DNA from: Promethearchaeota archaeon
Lineage (GTDB): Archaea > Asgardarchaeota > Lokiarchaeia > Sigynarchaeales > SOKP01
NCBI GenBank assembly: GCA_019894875.1
Contig: JAGXNR010000023.1
Location: 1 to 37,607 of the forward strand
DNA length: 37,607 nt
Direction: 5' to 3'
Shown here: in pieces, positions 27,297 to 35,228 of the stretch
How positions within the stretch are numbered: position 1 is the stretch's first letter
Layout: each line of letters starts with the position of its first letter
The notes under the pieces: model-generated
Database searches by the model: none
What the model saw: the letters and a program-made list of their open reading frames with translations, nothing else
Told to the model about the DNA's origin: nothing
Position numbers and translations under genes: made by a program

Positions 27297-27319
27297 TTTT
27301 TTTTAACTCTCATTTTTTT
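27297..27319 (+). terminator. T-run terminator after EF-2
   Basis: Runs of eight T (27297-27304) and seven T (27313-27319) directly after the EF-2 stop, between convergent genes. Confidence 0.45.
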
Positions 27320-27377
27320 ATATCAGAATAATATACATAAATTACTATGAACTAAAATTTAAAGAAATTAATGATCA

Positions 27378-27985
27378 TTAAGAGAAACTGCTTATCTTAG
27401 CGATCATATATAACTTTTTAACAAGAGCTTTAAACGCATCAGTTACCTTATGTCCTGTTAAAGCACTTGTTTTATAATAACCTATAAACCTATTCTCCTT
27501 TGCAAAACTTTCTACATTACTATCTGATGTTGGGATATTTGGATTCGCACTTAATTCTTCCTCATCAACCAAATCTACTTTATTTCCAAATAATACGATT
27601 GGTATATTTCCACAATGAGTTTTAAGATCTTTAAGCCATCTAGGAACATGTTCATAGGTCTGAGGTTGTTCAGGAGCATGAGAAAACACGATTATTGCAC
27701 CGCTACTTCCTGTGTAGAATCTTTGGCGTAGTGCTTGAAATGAATCTTGACCAGCAATATCCCAAATAAACAATTCAACTTTCTCACCATCAATGACCTC
27801 TTCATACTTGGAAAACTGTGTCCCAAGCGTTGAGATATATTCTGTTCGAAAAGACCCTTGGGTGTATTTTTTAATTAATGATGTCTTTCCAACGGCGCCG
27901 TCTCCAATAAATCCACTCTAAAGAAAAAATTCAATAGATCTGTGATTTTGAAGCCGTAACCTTGTTCTGCACTCACTTTTTCCAT
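27378..27985 (-). CDS. Rab/Ras-like small GTPase with 29-nt BHB intron
   Basis: Small GTPase of 192 residues after splicing: complement(join(27378..27910, 27940..27985)). Exon 1 encodes MEKVSAEQGYGFKIT plus one base; unspliced reading then loses the frame. Removing 29 nt gives KITVIGDGAVGKTSLI, an ideal P-loop (residues 18-25). G2 Thr lies in YISTLGTQF, G3 is WDIAGQ, G4 FGNKVD, G5 TSALTG: all intact and Rab-like. There is no C-terminal Cys for prenylation, as usual in Asgard GTPases. AGGTGA directly abuts the ATG, so a GTG three codons in could be the real start. The nearest relative is the intronless GTPase at 28154-28711, about 60 percent identical by eye over the P-loop to G3 region. Without splicing only a truncated frame starting at G3 would be called. 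Confidence 0.93.
27911..27939 (-). other. 29-nt bulge-helix-bulge intron in small GTPase gene
   Basis: The length is not a multiple of three, so it frameshifts the gene unless removed. On the coding (minus) strand: central helix TCAC (27945-27942, exon) with GTGG (27916-27913, intron), including one G-T wobble; inner helix TCTA (27938-27935) with TAGA (27920-27917); three-base bulges AGA (27941-27939) and ATT (27912-27910). The outer exon-exon helix pairs CTTCAAAA with TATTGGAG with one A-A mismatch. Cutting after the second base of each bulge splits one Val codon (phase 1) and gives KITVIGDGAVGKT. This is the clearest BHB of the three. Confidence 0.92.
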
Positions 27986-28153
27986 TCACCTTTTTTTTTT
28001 TCCTCTTTCATAATTAGTAAAAGGGAGATATTTTAAATTTTTACAAAAGGTTACCTTTTAAAATTTGATATTACAATTCGTATCATCAATATTTAAAGAA
28101 TATATTATCCTTATATTTAAAAAAAACTACTAAAGTGGAATATAAAAAGAAAT

Positions 28154-28711
28154 TCATATTGTAGCTCGTTGATATAACTTCAATACTAATGTTTGAAATG
28201 CTTCTTTTACACTTTGACCTGTTAACGCACTAGTTTTATAATATTCAATGATCTTATGATCTTGAGCAAATTCATTGATATGGACGTCTGAGGTAGCATA
28301 ATTTGGAGTCGTTAATGCATTTTGATCAACAAGATCCGCTTTATTCCCAAATAATATAATAGGAATGTTCCCACATGTATCTTTAACATCTGAAAGCCAT
28401 TTAATAACATGGTCGTAGGTTTCCATTTCTTCAGGAGAAAGAGAAAAAACAATAATAGCGCCACTGCTTCCTGTATAAAACCTATCGCGCAGAGTACTAA
28501 AACTTTCTTGACCCGCTAAATCCCATAGTAATAACTCTACTTTTTCCCCTGCAACTTCTTCTTCAAATTTCGAAAAATGCATACCTAGAGTTGAGATATA
28601 ATCTTTTTCAAATGAATTTGTCGTATATCTTTTAATTAGCGAAGTTTTTCCAACAGCAGCATCACCACAAATCACAATCTTAAATTTGAAAGCATCACTC
28701 AAATGATTCAA
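28154..28711 (-). CDS. Rab/Ras-like small GTPase (intronless paralog)
   Basis: 185-residue GTPase with all G motifs: P-loop GDAAVGKT (residues 17-24), YISTLGMHF with the switch I Thr, G3 WDLAGQ, G4 FGNKADL, G5 TSALTG. It is a tandem paralog of the GTPase at 27378-27985; long identical blocks (FYTGSSGAIIVFS, CGNIPI-LFGNK, YYKTSALTG) show a recent duplication. Here the segment FKIVICGDAAVGKT is continuous, so this copy lacks the intron its neighbour carries at the same place. No prenylation motif. Cellular role unknown; Asgard genomes carry large sets of such GTPases. Confidence 0.92.
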   Translation of the reverse strand: MNHLSDAFKFKIVICGDAAVGKTSLIKRYTTNSFEKDYISTLGMHFSKFEEEVAGEKVELLLWDLAGQESFSTLRDRFYTGSSGAIIVFSLSPEEMETYDHVIKWLSDVKDTCGNIPIILFGNKADLVDQNALTTPNYATSDVHINEFAQDHKIIEYYKTSALTGQSVKEAFQTLVLKLYQRATI

Positions 28712-28874
28712 CTTTTTATTTCATTATCTGTTTCCTAAATAGTAAAAATGAGCTATTTTAAATTTTTATAATAATATAATAATCAAATAGAAATTTCAAT
28801 TAATTAGAAATCAATACTATATATGGATTAAATATCAAAATTTGGTATATTATACAAATGAAGTCTTGAAAAAA

Positions 28875-29594
28875 TCATTTTTCAAAACCAAATAGTTTCA
28901 CTAATTCATTCGTATCATTTACTAAAACATCTGGATTATGTTCTTGCAATATTTGTTTTTGAGCAAGTCCAGAAGCAACACAAACCATTTTCACATTTGC
29001 AGATTTTCCCGCATCTATATCGGTAGTCATGTCCCCAATGAAAATTGCTTCTGATGTTTTTATACCCCATTTGTCAAGAATTTTTAGAATCCCTTCAGGA
29101 TTTGGTTTAGTTTCTGTAACATCGTTAAAACCGATGATAGTGTTAAAATATTTGGTTAGATTGAATTTTTTTAAAACATTTTCTGCGTAAGTGCTTTTAT
29201 TATTAGTGAGAATAGCTAAATTAAGCTTTTTATTGTATAGATTTGAGATTAATTGGTCAATACCCTTAAAAATTGTCGATTCTTCATCTTTATATTTATT
29301 GAATTGATTAAATAGGAATATAGCTATACGCAATTTTTTAAAGAAACTTAAGTTCTCTAAAAATTGCACTTTTAATAATTCATAAGAATTTAATAGTATT
29401 TTTGGGACGGGATAATTTTGAATTTCCTCAATTAAATGTGCTATTTCTTCCATTACTTCATCACGATTGATTGACAATTGATACTTTTCTATGCCATCAT
29501 CAACTGCTTTCTTAATTGCTTCAGTAATGTCATAAATTACTCCGTCAAGATCGAAGATTATCCCTTTATATTTTTCTAAATTAATTTTTTCCAT
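28875..29594 (-). CDS. HAD-family phosphatase (phosphoglycolate phosphatase-like)
   Basis: 239-residue haloacid-dehalogenase-type hydrolase. Motif I is IFDLDGVIYD (residues 14-23, nucleophile Asp16), with a helical cap of about 90 residues, motif II LAILTNNKS, motif III Lys in ETKPNPEGI, motif IV GDMTTDIDAGKSANV. The C2-less, helical-cap arrangement (subfamily IA) resembles Gph/PGP and beta-phosphoglucomutase phosphatases. The substrate is unknown. It is divergent from the acidic-protein gene at 29717. Confidence 0.86.
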   Translation of the reverse strand: MEKINLEKYKGIIFDLDGVIYDITEAIKKAVDDGIEKYQLSINRDEVMEEIAHLIEEIQNYPVPKILLNSYELLKVQFLENLSFFKKLRIAIFLFNQFNKYKDEESTIFKGIDQLISNLYNKKLNLAILTNNKSTYAENVLKKFNLTKYFNTIIGFNDVTETKPNPEGILKILDKWGIKTSEAIFIGDMTTDIDAGKSANVKMVCVASGLAQKQILQEHNPDVLVNDTNELVKLFGFEK

Positions 29595-29716
29595 TCTAAA
29601 TTGATTAAATATTAAGACTAATTTTAATTATACGGTTCCTCAATATTTATAGAAATAAAGCACTATTATAATTATTATAATAAAAAAAGTTTGATATAGA
29701 CTAAACTAAATGAGCT

Positions 29717-30601
29717 ATGAGTGAAAATCAACAAGAAGACATTGAAGATAAGGTAGAGAAAGAAGAGAACATAGAAGATGACGACCTCAAAGCTTATTTA
29801 GAAGAAATGAAAGCCCTTGAGACGGATTTTTCCGATTTAGACGATTTGGATATGGAAGAACTTCAAGAAATCCAAGACGCTATTAGCCAAGTCAAAGATA
29901 GTGAAGAATTACCTGAAGCTGAAGAAATAAGTGACGCTTTTCCTAGCGAAGAAAATGAGATTGAATTGAGAGAAGAAAAAGAGTTAAAGGAAGCAATGAT
30001 TACTGATTTTTCTGATATAGATGAAATTGATTTTGACGAATTAAGAGATATGCAAGAAGCAATGTCTTCTGTAAAACAAGAAGAATTGCAGGAATTATCC
30101 GGAGAGAAAAGTGAAATCCCGCCAACTCAGGAAGTCTCTAAGGAATTGGAAGATAGAATAAAACAAGAGCTATTAAAACGAAAAGAAGTTGAAGAAGAAG
30201 TAATTACCCCGGAAAAATTCCTTGAGTATATTAAAAATAAGCGTGAAAAAATTTGGTATCATGCTCTGTATTACATAGTCTTCAATGTTGAAGACAATAT
30301 TGCATCAAAAACTCTATTATATGAAGTTTTAAAAGAAGTTACAAGCAAATCTCCAATAGATCCAATTCCAGAGCATCAATTTTATTTTGGATTAGGGTAC
30401 ATTTTAAGATTAAATATGAATAATAGACAGGTTGTACGCTTTCTAAGAGACGGGAAGTTTAAAATTAACGTAAATATTGATAATTTGAAAGAACTTTTAG
30501 AAGTAGCTGGCGAACCTATTAGCACACGGCCAGTTATAAAAGAGGAAGAGAAGAAGAAAATGTTCAAGGATTTTCTTGAGGAAGATTTTTTTGATATCTG
30601 A
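29717..30601 (+). CDS. Uncharacterised acidic protein with duplicated motif
   Basis: 294 residues; I do not recognise the family. Residues 1-145 are strongly acidic and probably disordered or coiled. They hold two copies of a motif, ETDFSDLDDLDMEELQEIQD-AISQVK near 36-61 and ITDFSDIDEIDFDELRDMQE-AMSSVK near 94-119, which points to an internal duplication. From about 165 on, a folded helical domain (ITPEKFLEYIKNKREKIWYHALYYIVF...) of about 120 residues follows. It ends 31 nt before the EngB-like GTPase on the same strand and is probably co-transcribed, so it might act with that GTPase; this is inference only. Confidence 0.75.
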   Translation: MSENQQEDIEDKVEKEENIEDDDLKAYLEEMKALETDFSDLDDLDMEELQEIQDAISQVKDSEELPEAEEISDAFPSEENEIELREEKELKEAMITDFSDIDEIDFDELRDMQEAMSSVKQEELQELSGEKSEIPPTQEVSKELEDRIKQELLKRKEVEEEVITPEKFLEYIKNKREKIWYHALYYIVFNVEDNIASKTLLYEVLKEVTSKSPIDPIPEHQFYFGLGYILRLNMNNRQVVRFLRDGKFKINVNIDNLKELLEVAGEPISTRPVIKEEEKKKMFKDFLEEDFFDI

Positions 30602-30632
30602 ATTTATATAATTCGTAATACTATACAAGAAA

Positions 30633-31259
30633 ATGAGCGAAAAACCTTCTCTCTTAATAATCGGGAATTCTAATGTGGGGAAAAGTTCAATAACTAGATT
30701 GTTACTCCCAAATCCCCGGCTGCTCAAAGGTAAAATTGGTAAGTCTCCCGGTAGTACCTTATTAGTAAAACCAATTACTCAACAAAATTTACGTTATAAA
30801 ATAATAGACCTGCCCGGTTTTGGATATACTAGCCATTCTAGCCGTAGAAGGGAGGAACATATTAAAAAGCAAATTGTACTTCATATCGAAAAACACAATC
30901 ATGATTATTTTTTTGGTTTAGTAGTAATTAATATTTTAAGAATTGAAGATGAGCTAAATCGGTATTTTATAACAGATAATCAAACGATCCCATTAAGTTT
31001 TGAATTAATTCAATTTTTAAACGAGTTTTCAATCCCTCTCTTGATCATCATAAACAAGATTGATAAACTTTCAATTTTTGATAAAGATAGAATTATTCAA
31101 ATATTTAGAAATTCTGCTAAGGAATATGGGCTTAATTTGGTTCATTTATATAATCATGATGATAAAAATAAACTCGAGATTCCTTACTTAGAATTTTCAG
31201 CATTAAAAAAGAGGAATCTAAAGGAGTTAAAACAAGTAATTCAAAAAAATTTAAAATAA
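30633..31259 (+). CDS. engB: EngB/YihA-like GTP-binding protein
   Basis: 208-residue TrmE-Era-EngA-YihA-type GTPase, associated in bacteria with large-subunit ribosome assembly. P-loop GNSNVGKSS (residues 11-19), G2/G3 region SPGSTLLVKP then DLPGFGY (a characteristic EngB G3), G4 INKIDK, and a G5-like EFSALKKRNL near the C-terminus. Archaeal EngB homologs are known with uncertain function. The gene follows the acidic protein by 31 nt and is convergent with the ThrH-like gene. Confidence 0.87.
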   Translation: MSEKPSLLIIGNSNVGKSSITRLLLPNPRLLKGKIGKSPGSTLLVKPITQQNLRYKIIDLPGFGYTSHSSRRREEHIKKQIVLHIEKHNHDYFFGLVVINILRIEDELNRYFITDNQTIPLSFELIQFLNEFSIPLLIIINKIDKLSIFDKDRIIQIFRNSAKEYGLNLVHLYNHDDKNKLEIPYLEFSALKKRNLKELKQVIQKNLK

Positions 31260-31267
31260 AGCTTCTA

Positions 31268-31876
31268 TTACTCAATTCCTAAATGATTAGAAATAAAACT
31301 TTTAAGTTCAGTATATTTCGTAAACACAGGAAAGTGTGAAAATTCACCTTTCACCTTTTCCGGTGGTCTAAATAAGATTCCGTAATCCGCTTCATTTAAC
31401 ATGCCAATATCATTATATGAATCACCAATTGCAATAACATTATAATTTAAGCTTTTAAAGGCACTTACCGTTTTCTTTTTCATATCTTTTAATCGTAGGT
31501 TATAATTAATTATAAAACCATCTTTATCAATGCCAAGATCATGACAAAATATCACAGGAAAGTTGAGTTTTTGTGCTAAAGGTTTAAGGAATTCAACATA
31601 ACTATCTGTAACGATAATTGCTTGAGTATTTGATCGAATCCACTTTAAAAACTCTGCAGCTCCTGGCAATATCTCCATATTTCCAATTATTTTTTGTACG
31701 TCATTTAGAGTAACTTTATTATCTCTGAGAATTTCTAAGCGTTGTTTCATAAGCTTATCATAGTCAGGAATATCTCTTGTTGTTAAGCTGAGTTTTTTAA
31801 TGTCAGTTTCCATTGCTACTACTTCCCAAATTTCTGGAGTAAATACACCTTCTAAGTCTAAACAAACAACAAACAT
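31268..31876 (-). CDS. thrH: ThrH-type phosphoserine phosphatase / homoserine phosphotransferase
   Basis: 202-residue HAD phosphatase. Motif I is CLDLEGVFTPEIWE (Asp7 nucleophile; the Glu of DLEG is typical of ThrH), then TTRDIPDYDKLMKQRLEIL, nearly the family consensus. LPGAAEFLKWIRSNTQAIIVTDSYVEFLKPLAQKLNFP is motif II and its surroundings, and AIGDSYNDIGMLNEADYGILFRPPEKV is motif IV. Full length. Known ThrH enzymes dephosphorylate phosphoserine and can move phosphate to homoserine, linking serine and threonine synthesis. Confidence 0.93.
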   Translation of the reverse strand: MFVVCLDLEGVFTPEIWEVVAMETDIKKLSLTTRDIPDYDKLMKQRLEILRDNKVTLNDVQKIIGNMEILPGAAEFLKWIRSNTQAIIVTDSYVEFLKPLAQKLNFPVIFCHDLGIDKDGFIINYNLRLKDMKKKTVSAFKSLNYNVIAIGDSYNDIGMLNEADYGILFRPPEKVKGEFSHFPVFTKYTELKSFISNHLGIE

Positions 31877-31968
31877 CTCAGTTGGGAAAATAATGGGATC
31901 AATATGAATTTTATGTTTTTATAAGCGCTTTTGACATAAAAAGGAGAAATATTTTCTTTCTCTATTAT

Positions 31969-33261
31969 TTACAAAATAGAAATTTTTGGATCCTTGTCTT
32001 GATCCCAATTTACCGCGAATAAAAAATCTCTACTTGCTTGATTTTTATAAATCATTGGAAATCCACTCATTTCTTGAAATTTTAAAGCGAGATCTTCTAA
32101 ATATTTGTATTCAGGAAAATAATATTGTAAAGGTTCATCACTCTTTAACCGTTCTTTTATTGATAAAGCTTTAGCTTGTAATGTAAATCCTTTTATTTCA
32201 AAGAAGTTTGGGTTTGTTTTCTTAATTATATCTAAATAATCTTTTAAGTATTGTTTCCCAATATTTAAGTTCTTAATCGCTGTAAGCCTTATTACAGTTC
32301 TACAAGATAAGGAATTCACAAGATCTAAACTTTCCTTTATTTTCTGCCATCCGTTTTTAATCATCGGGCGACAGACTTGTTTATAGATTCGCTCATTTGG
32401 GGCGGGTAAAGTAATGTATAATTGACTTGGTAAAGGATCAAGCTCCGTGATTCTTTCTGGGAGTGTCCCATTTGTCACTATAAATGTTGACATTGACAGA
32501 TTTTTAAACTCTTGAACAAACTCTGACATTTTGGGGTATAATAATGGTTCTCCATCAAGGGAGATGGCGGCATGATTAGGTGTCATAGCTTCACTATGAG
32601 TTTGCATAATTTCATCTGGAGAGGTTAGTGCTCTGTTAACTAAAACTTCTATTTCTTCTTTAGAATTAATACAACATCGAATATCATCATCCAGTTCAAA
32701 ACCGGTAGACCCATGATTTTTTAGTTTAATGAAGTGTTGATTTTTTAGGAGATTAATTGCTCTTTCAATTTTATTTTTTGAAACATGAATTCCATTCATT
32801 AATGAATTTAAACTATGAGATTCATCTTTATTTAACAACATAAAGTAGAGTAGATCCATCATTATTTCATAATTATCAAGGTATCTTCTTAATGGTAAAT
32901 GATTCTTAACGATATCTCGATGATGGCGTAACATTTCCTGGATTATATCTTTAGGTTCATCTGGTTTCACAATAAACTCACTTCCAAGAGAACCAACTTC
33001 TATATCTCGCCAACAAAATACACATTGATGATTACAAAATGGTAGTGAAGGAGTGTTTTGTAAACATTTATGACTTTGAACTCCAAAAACTCCTTTATAA
33101 CAATTACGATTATCCCTTCCCGTCATTAATCTTTGTTCTAACCAATGACATGGTTTAATGGAGCTGTGCTTATTTTCTCCGACAATTCTATATGTTGTTT
33201 TTGTATATGTTTCCACAAATTTTGGAGTAATTCTGTTATCAAGGATAAAATCGTTTCTCAT
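31969..33261 (-). CDS. taw1: tRNA 4-demethylwyosine synthase TYW1/Taw1, with inserted domain
   Basis: Radical-SAM enzyme that builds the tricyclic wyosine base at position 37 of tRNA-Phe from pyruvate and m1G. The radical-SAM cluster is CNHQCVFCWRD (Cys76, 80, 83). The three additional Cys that hold the second cluster in archaeal TYW1 are at 38, 54 and 66 (KPCHW, NRNCYKG, SHKCLQ). The SAM-binding part reads NHAAISLDGEPLLYP, then STFIVTNGTLPE. At 430 residues it is about 90 longer than usual; the extra segment (about 113-205) looks like a winged helix (SLNSLMNGIHVSKNKIERAINLLKNQ). The start ATG at 33261 fits. Confidence 0.92.
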   Translation of the reverse strand: MRNDFILDNRITPKFVETYTKTTYRIVGENKHSSIKPCHWLEQRLMTGRDNRNCYKGVFGVQSHKCLQNTPSLPFCNHQCVFCWRDIEVGSLGSEFIVKPDEPKDIIQEMLRHHRDIVKNHLPLRRYLDNYEIMMDLLYFMLLNKDESHSLNSLMNGIHVSKNKIERAINLLKNQHFIKLKNHGSTGFELDDDIRCCINSKEEIEVLVNRALTSPDEIMQTHSEAMTPNHAAISLDGEPLLYPKMSEFVQEFKNLSMSTFIVTNGTLPERITELDPLPSQLYITLPAPNERIYKQVCRPMIKNGWQKIKESLDLVNSLSCRTVIRLTAIKNLNIGKQYLKDYLDIIKKTNPNFFEIKGFTLQAKALSIKERLKSDEPLQYYFPEYKYLEDLALKFQEMSGFPMIYKNQASRDFLFAVNWDQDKDPKISIL

Positions 33262-33438
33262 GAAAAAACCACGTTAAGCTCGAAAATCTCAATAATTTAT
33301 ATAAATAAATGTATTTTATTAAGATATTAAATTATATTCTTAAAAAATATAAGTACATTGGTAATTAGTAGAGAACTTTTAAATTATAATTAAAAAAGAA
33401 AAAAAGATTAAGCAGAATAATTATTAAAACGGTTTAAG

Positions 33439-34302
33439 ATGTTAAACAAAATTAAAAGTGAATTGTTGAATTTAGGTTTGAAATTTATTTCGGTTGATCA
33501 TAAGATAGTTAGAATGATGTTAGAAACGAGTCCTTCAAATATAAACGAAATCGTAATACTCCCTACCGTAAAACTTGTTATGCAAAAGATACTTAAAAAA
33601 TTACAAAATAAAAGGATATATGGAAGAGTATATAATGGAGAATTGAATAACGTTAAGGTTAGTGTTATCCGTTCATTCATAGGAGCTCCCAATTGTGCGA
33701 TCGCAGTAGAATGTTTAAAAAGATGTAAAACAAAGATTATAATTCGTATAGATGTTTGTGGAGGAATAGAAGATGTCGATTCTAAAATTAAAATTGGTGA
33801 TATATTAATTCCCCAATTGGCTTATTGTGATGATGGAACAAGTCCCCAGTACATAAGAGAACATCCATCCTTAGCAAATAATTTAGAGAGTGTGTCAAAT
33901 CCTCTTTCAAAATTTCAAAACCTCTTAACAGGAAATCAGACAATTTTTATATCACAACCGAATAAAGAATTGAAGGACTTATTAATGGAAGAAGGAAATT
34001 CACTTTTTTCTAATAATGTAAAACAAGTAAAATTATGGAGTACAGATGGTTTGTTCTGTGAATCATTAGATTTTATTAGATCATTACGATCAATCAAAAT
34101 ACAAGCGATTGATATGGAATCCTCAATACTGTTCTTATTAAGCAAATTATATAACTTAAAATCTGCATCGATTCTTTCGGTAACTGATTTACCGGGTGAT
34201 TCTAAATATGATCTACTCACTTCTAAAGAGATTCATCCCGATATGGAAAATGGCATTGATAATGCTATAAAAATTTTGATGAAAGCATTACCAAAAATTT
34301 AG
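33439..34302 (+). CDS. Nucleoside phosphorylase (PNP/UDP family)
   Basis: 287-residue purine/uridine phosphorylase-family enzyme that would cleave nucleosides with phosphate to base plus ribose 1-phosphate. Seen: SFIGAPNCAIAVECL (phosphate/ribose site region, in place of the usual GxGxPSxAI), RIDVCGGIEDVDSKIKIGDILIP (the RxGtcGgl..-.i..Gdi block), and AIDMESSILFLLSKL, the nucleoside-binding EME/DMES motif. The Arg/Gly block is modified (VCGG instead of TCG), so the substrate is unclear. It is divergent from the TYW1 gene. Confidence 0.86.
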   Translation: MLNKIKSELLNLGLKFISVDHKIVRMMLETSPSNINEIVILPTVKLVMQKILKKLQNKRIYGRVYNGELNNVKVSVIRSFIGAPNCAIAVECLKRCKTKIIIRIDVCGGIEDVDSKIKIGDILIPQLAYCDDGTSPQYIREHPSLANNLESVSNPLSKFQNLLTGNQTIFISQPNKELKDLLMEEGNSLFSNNVKQVKLWSTDGLFCESLDFIRSLRSIKIQAIDMESSILFLLSKLYNLKSASILSVTDLPGDSKYDLLTSKEIHPDMENGIDNAIKILMKALPKI

Positions 34303-34333
34303 TATAGTTTATTAAAATAACAAGAATAAAAGG

Positions 34334-35227
34334 TTAAATTCCTTGTAAGAGTTTACTAAAATCTGGTTCTCGGAAGAATTCATTATATACTTTCAATAAC
34401 TCGATATTTACTAGAAATATCTTTGTTCCTTCTTTATTTTTTGTTGATCTTACCAAATTAAGTTTTTTCAATTTATTAAGATGGTAAAGAATCGTCCCAG
34501 GATATATATCTAGAGTCTCTCCAATCAAAGAGACGGAAATAGTATCATCTTTTAAAATCTCTTCTAAAATTTTAAGAATTAAGGAGTTTAAAAAGACAAT
34601 TTTAAATTGATCATAATCCTCAGGCACTTCATCTAGAAAATAGTGAAGAGATTTACCAATTTTTTTAGATCTTATAAGATTAAATCTTTCGAGAGTCATA
34701 ACATGTTTTAGAAAAGGAGTTCTGGTGATCTTTAACTCCCTTTCAACTTTTTCGTCTCTTGCATGGATACCCGGGTTTTCCTTTATGAAATTTAATATAT
34801 TTACAAGTTTCTCATTAGTAAGAACTTCTAATTTTGTTCGTCTTTCATTTGTTACTATCCAAGTTTTTTCTTCTAATGTTCGGATAGCTAGAAAAATCTC
34901 CTCTTTGCTATATCCTTTTCTATAAGATAATTTCGCGATACATTTAGCGTATAATTTCTCGATTATAGGATATTTTTGAATTTGACCCTCAGATTCAATT
35001 GCAAATTCCGCATCATATCGCTTTAACTTTAATATATTTTTAGCAATATCTAAAACATCTTTTTCTATTTCCGTTAATTCCTCTATTAATTTTTCCTCTT
35101 TCAATTCTTTCTTTATTGGCTCCTTCACTTCCTGTAAAGGACTAAAATTTAAACGTCTAAATGAGCTTTCCTCTAACAAGTCCTTTTCCTTTTGCTTCTT
35201 GACTTCTCTTCTTCTTTCAAGCGACAT
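34334..35227 (-). CDS. Winged-helix DNA-binding protein
   Basis: 297-residue protein with a charged N-terminal region (about 60 residues, Lys/Glu rich), a helical middle, and two winged-helix units: KLVNILNFIKENPGIHARDEKVERELKITRTPFLKHVMTL around 135-175, and LILKILEEILKDDTISVSLIGETLDIYPGTILYHLNKLKKLNLV around 213-256. The second is ArsR/MarR-like (GTILYHLNKL). It starts one base after the stop of the upstream zinc-ribbon membrane protein, so the two are translationally linked. A regulatory role is likely, target unknown. Confidence 0.75.
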   Translation of the reverse strand: MSLERRREVKKQKEKDLLEESSFRRLNFSPLQEVKEPIKKELKEEKLIEELTEIEKDVLDIAKNILKLKRYDAEFAIESEGQIQKYPIIEKLYAKCIAKLSYRKGYSKEEIFLAIRTLEEKTWIVTNERRTKLEVLTNEKLVNILNFIKENPGIHARDEKVERELKITRTPFLKHVMTLERFNLIRSKKIGKSLHYFLDEVPEDYDQFKIVFLNSLILKILEEILKDDTISVSLIGETLDIYPGTILYHLNKLKKLNLVRSTKNKEGTKIFLVNIELLKVYNEFFREPDFSKLLQGI

Positions 35228-35228
35228 T

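Noticed and set aside
27378..27773. Short minus-strand frame beginning at the GTPase G3 motif as a stand-alone protein
   Set aside because: It would lack P-loop and switch I. Both are encoded directly upstream and rejoin after removal of the 29-nt intron.
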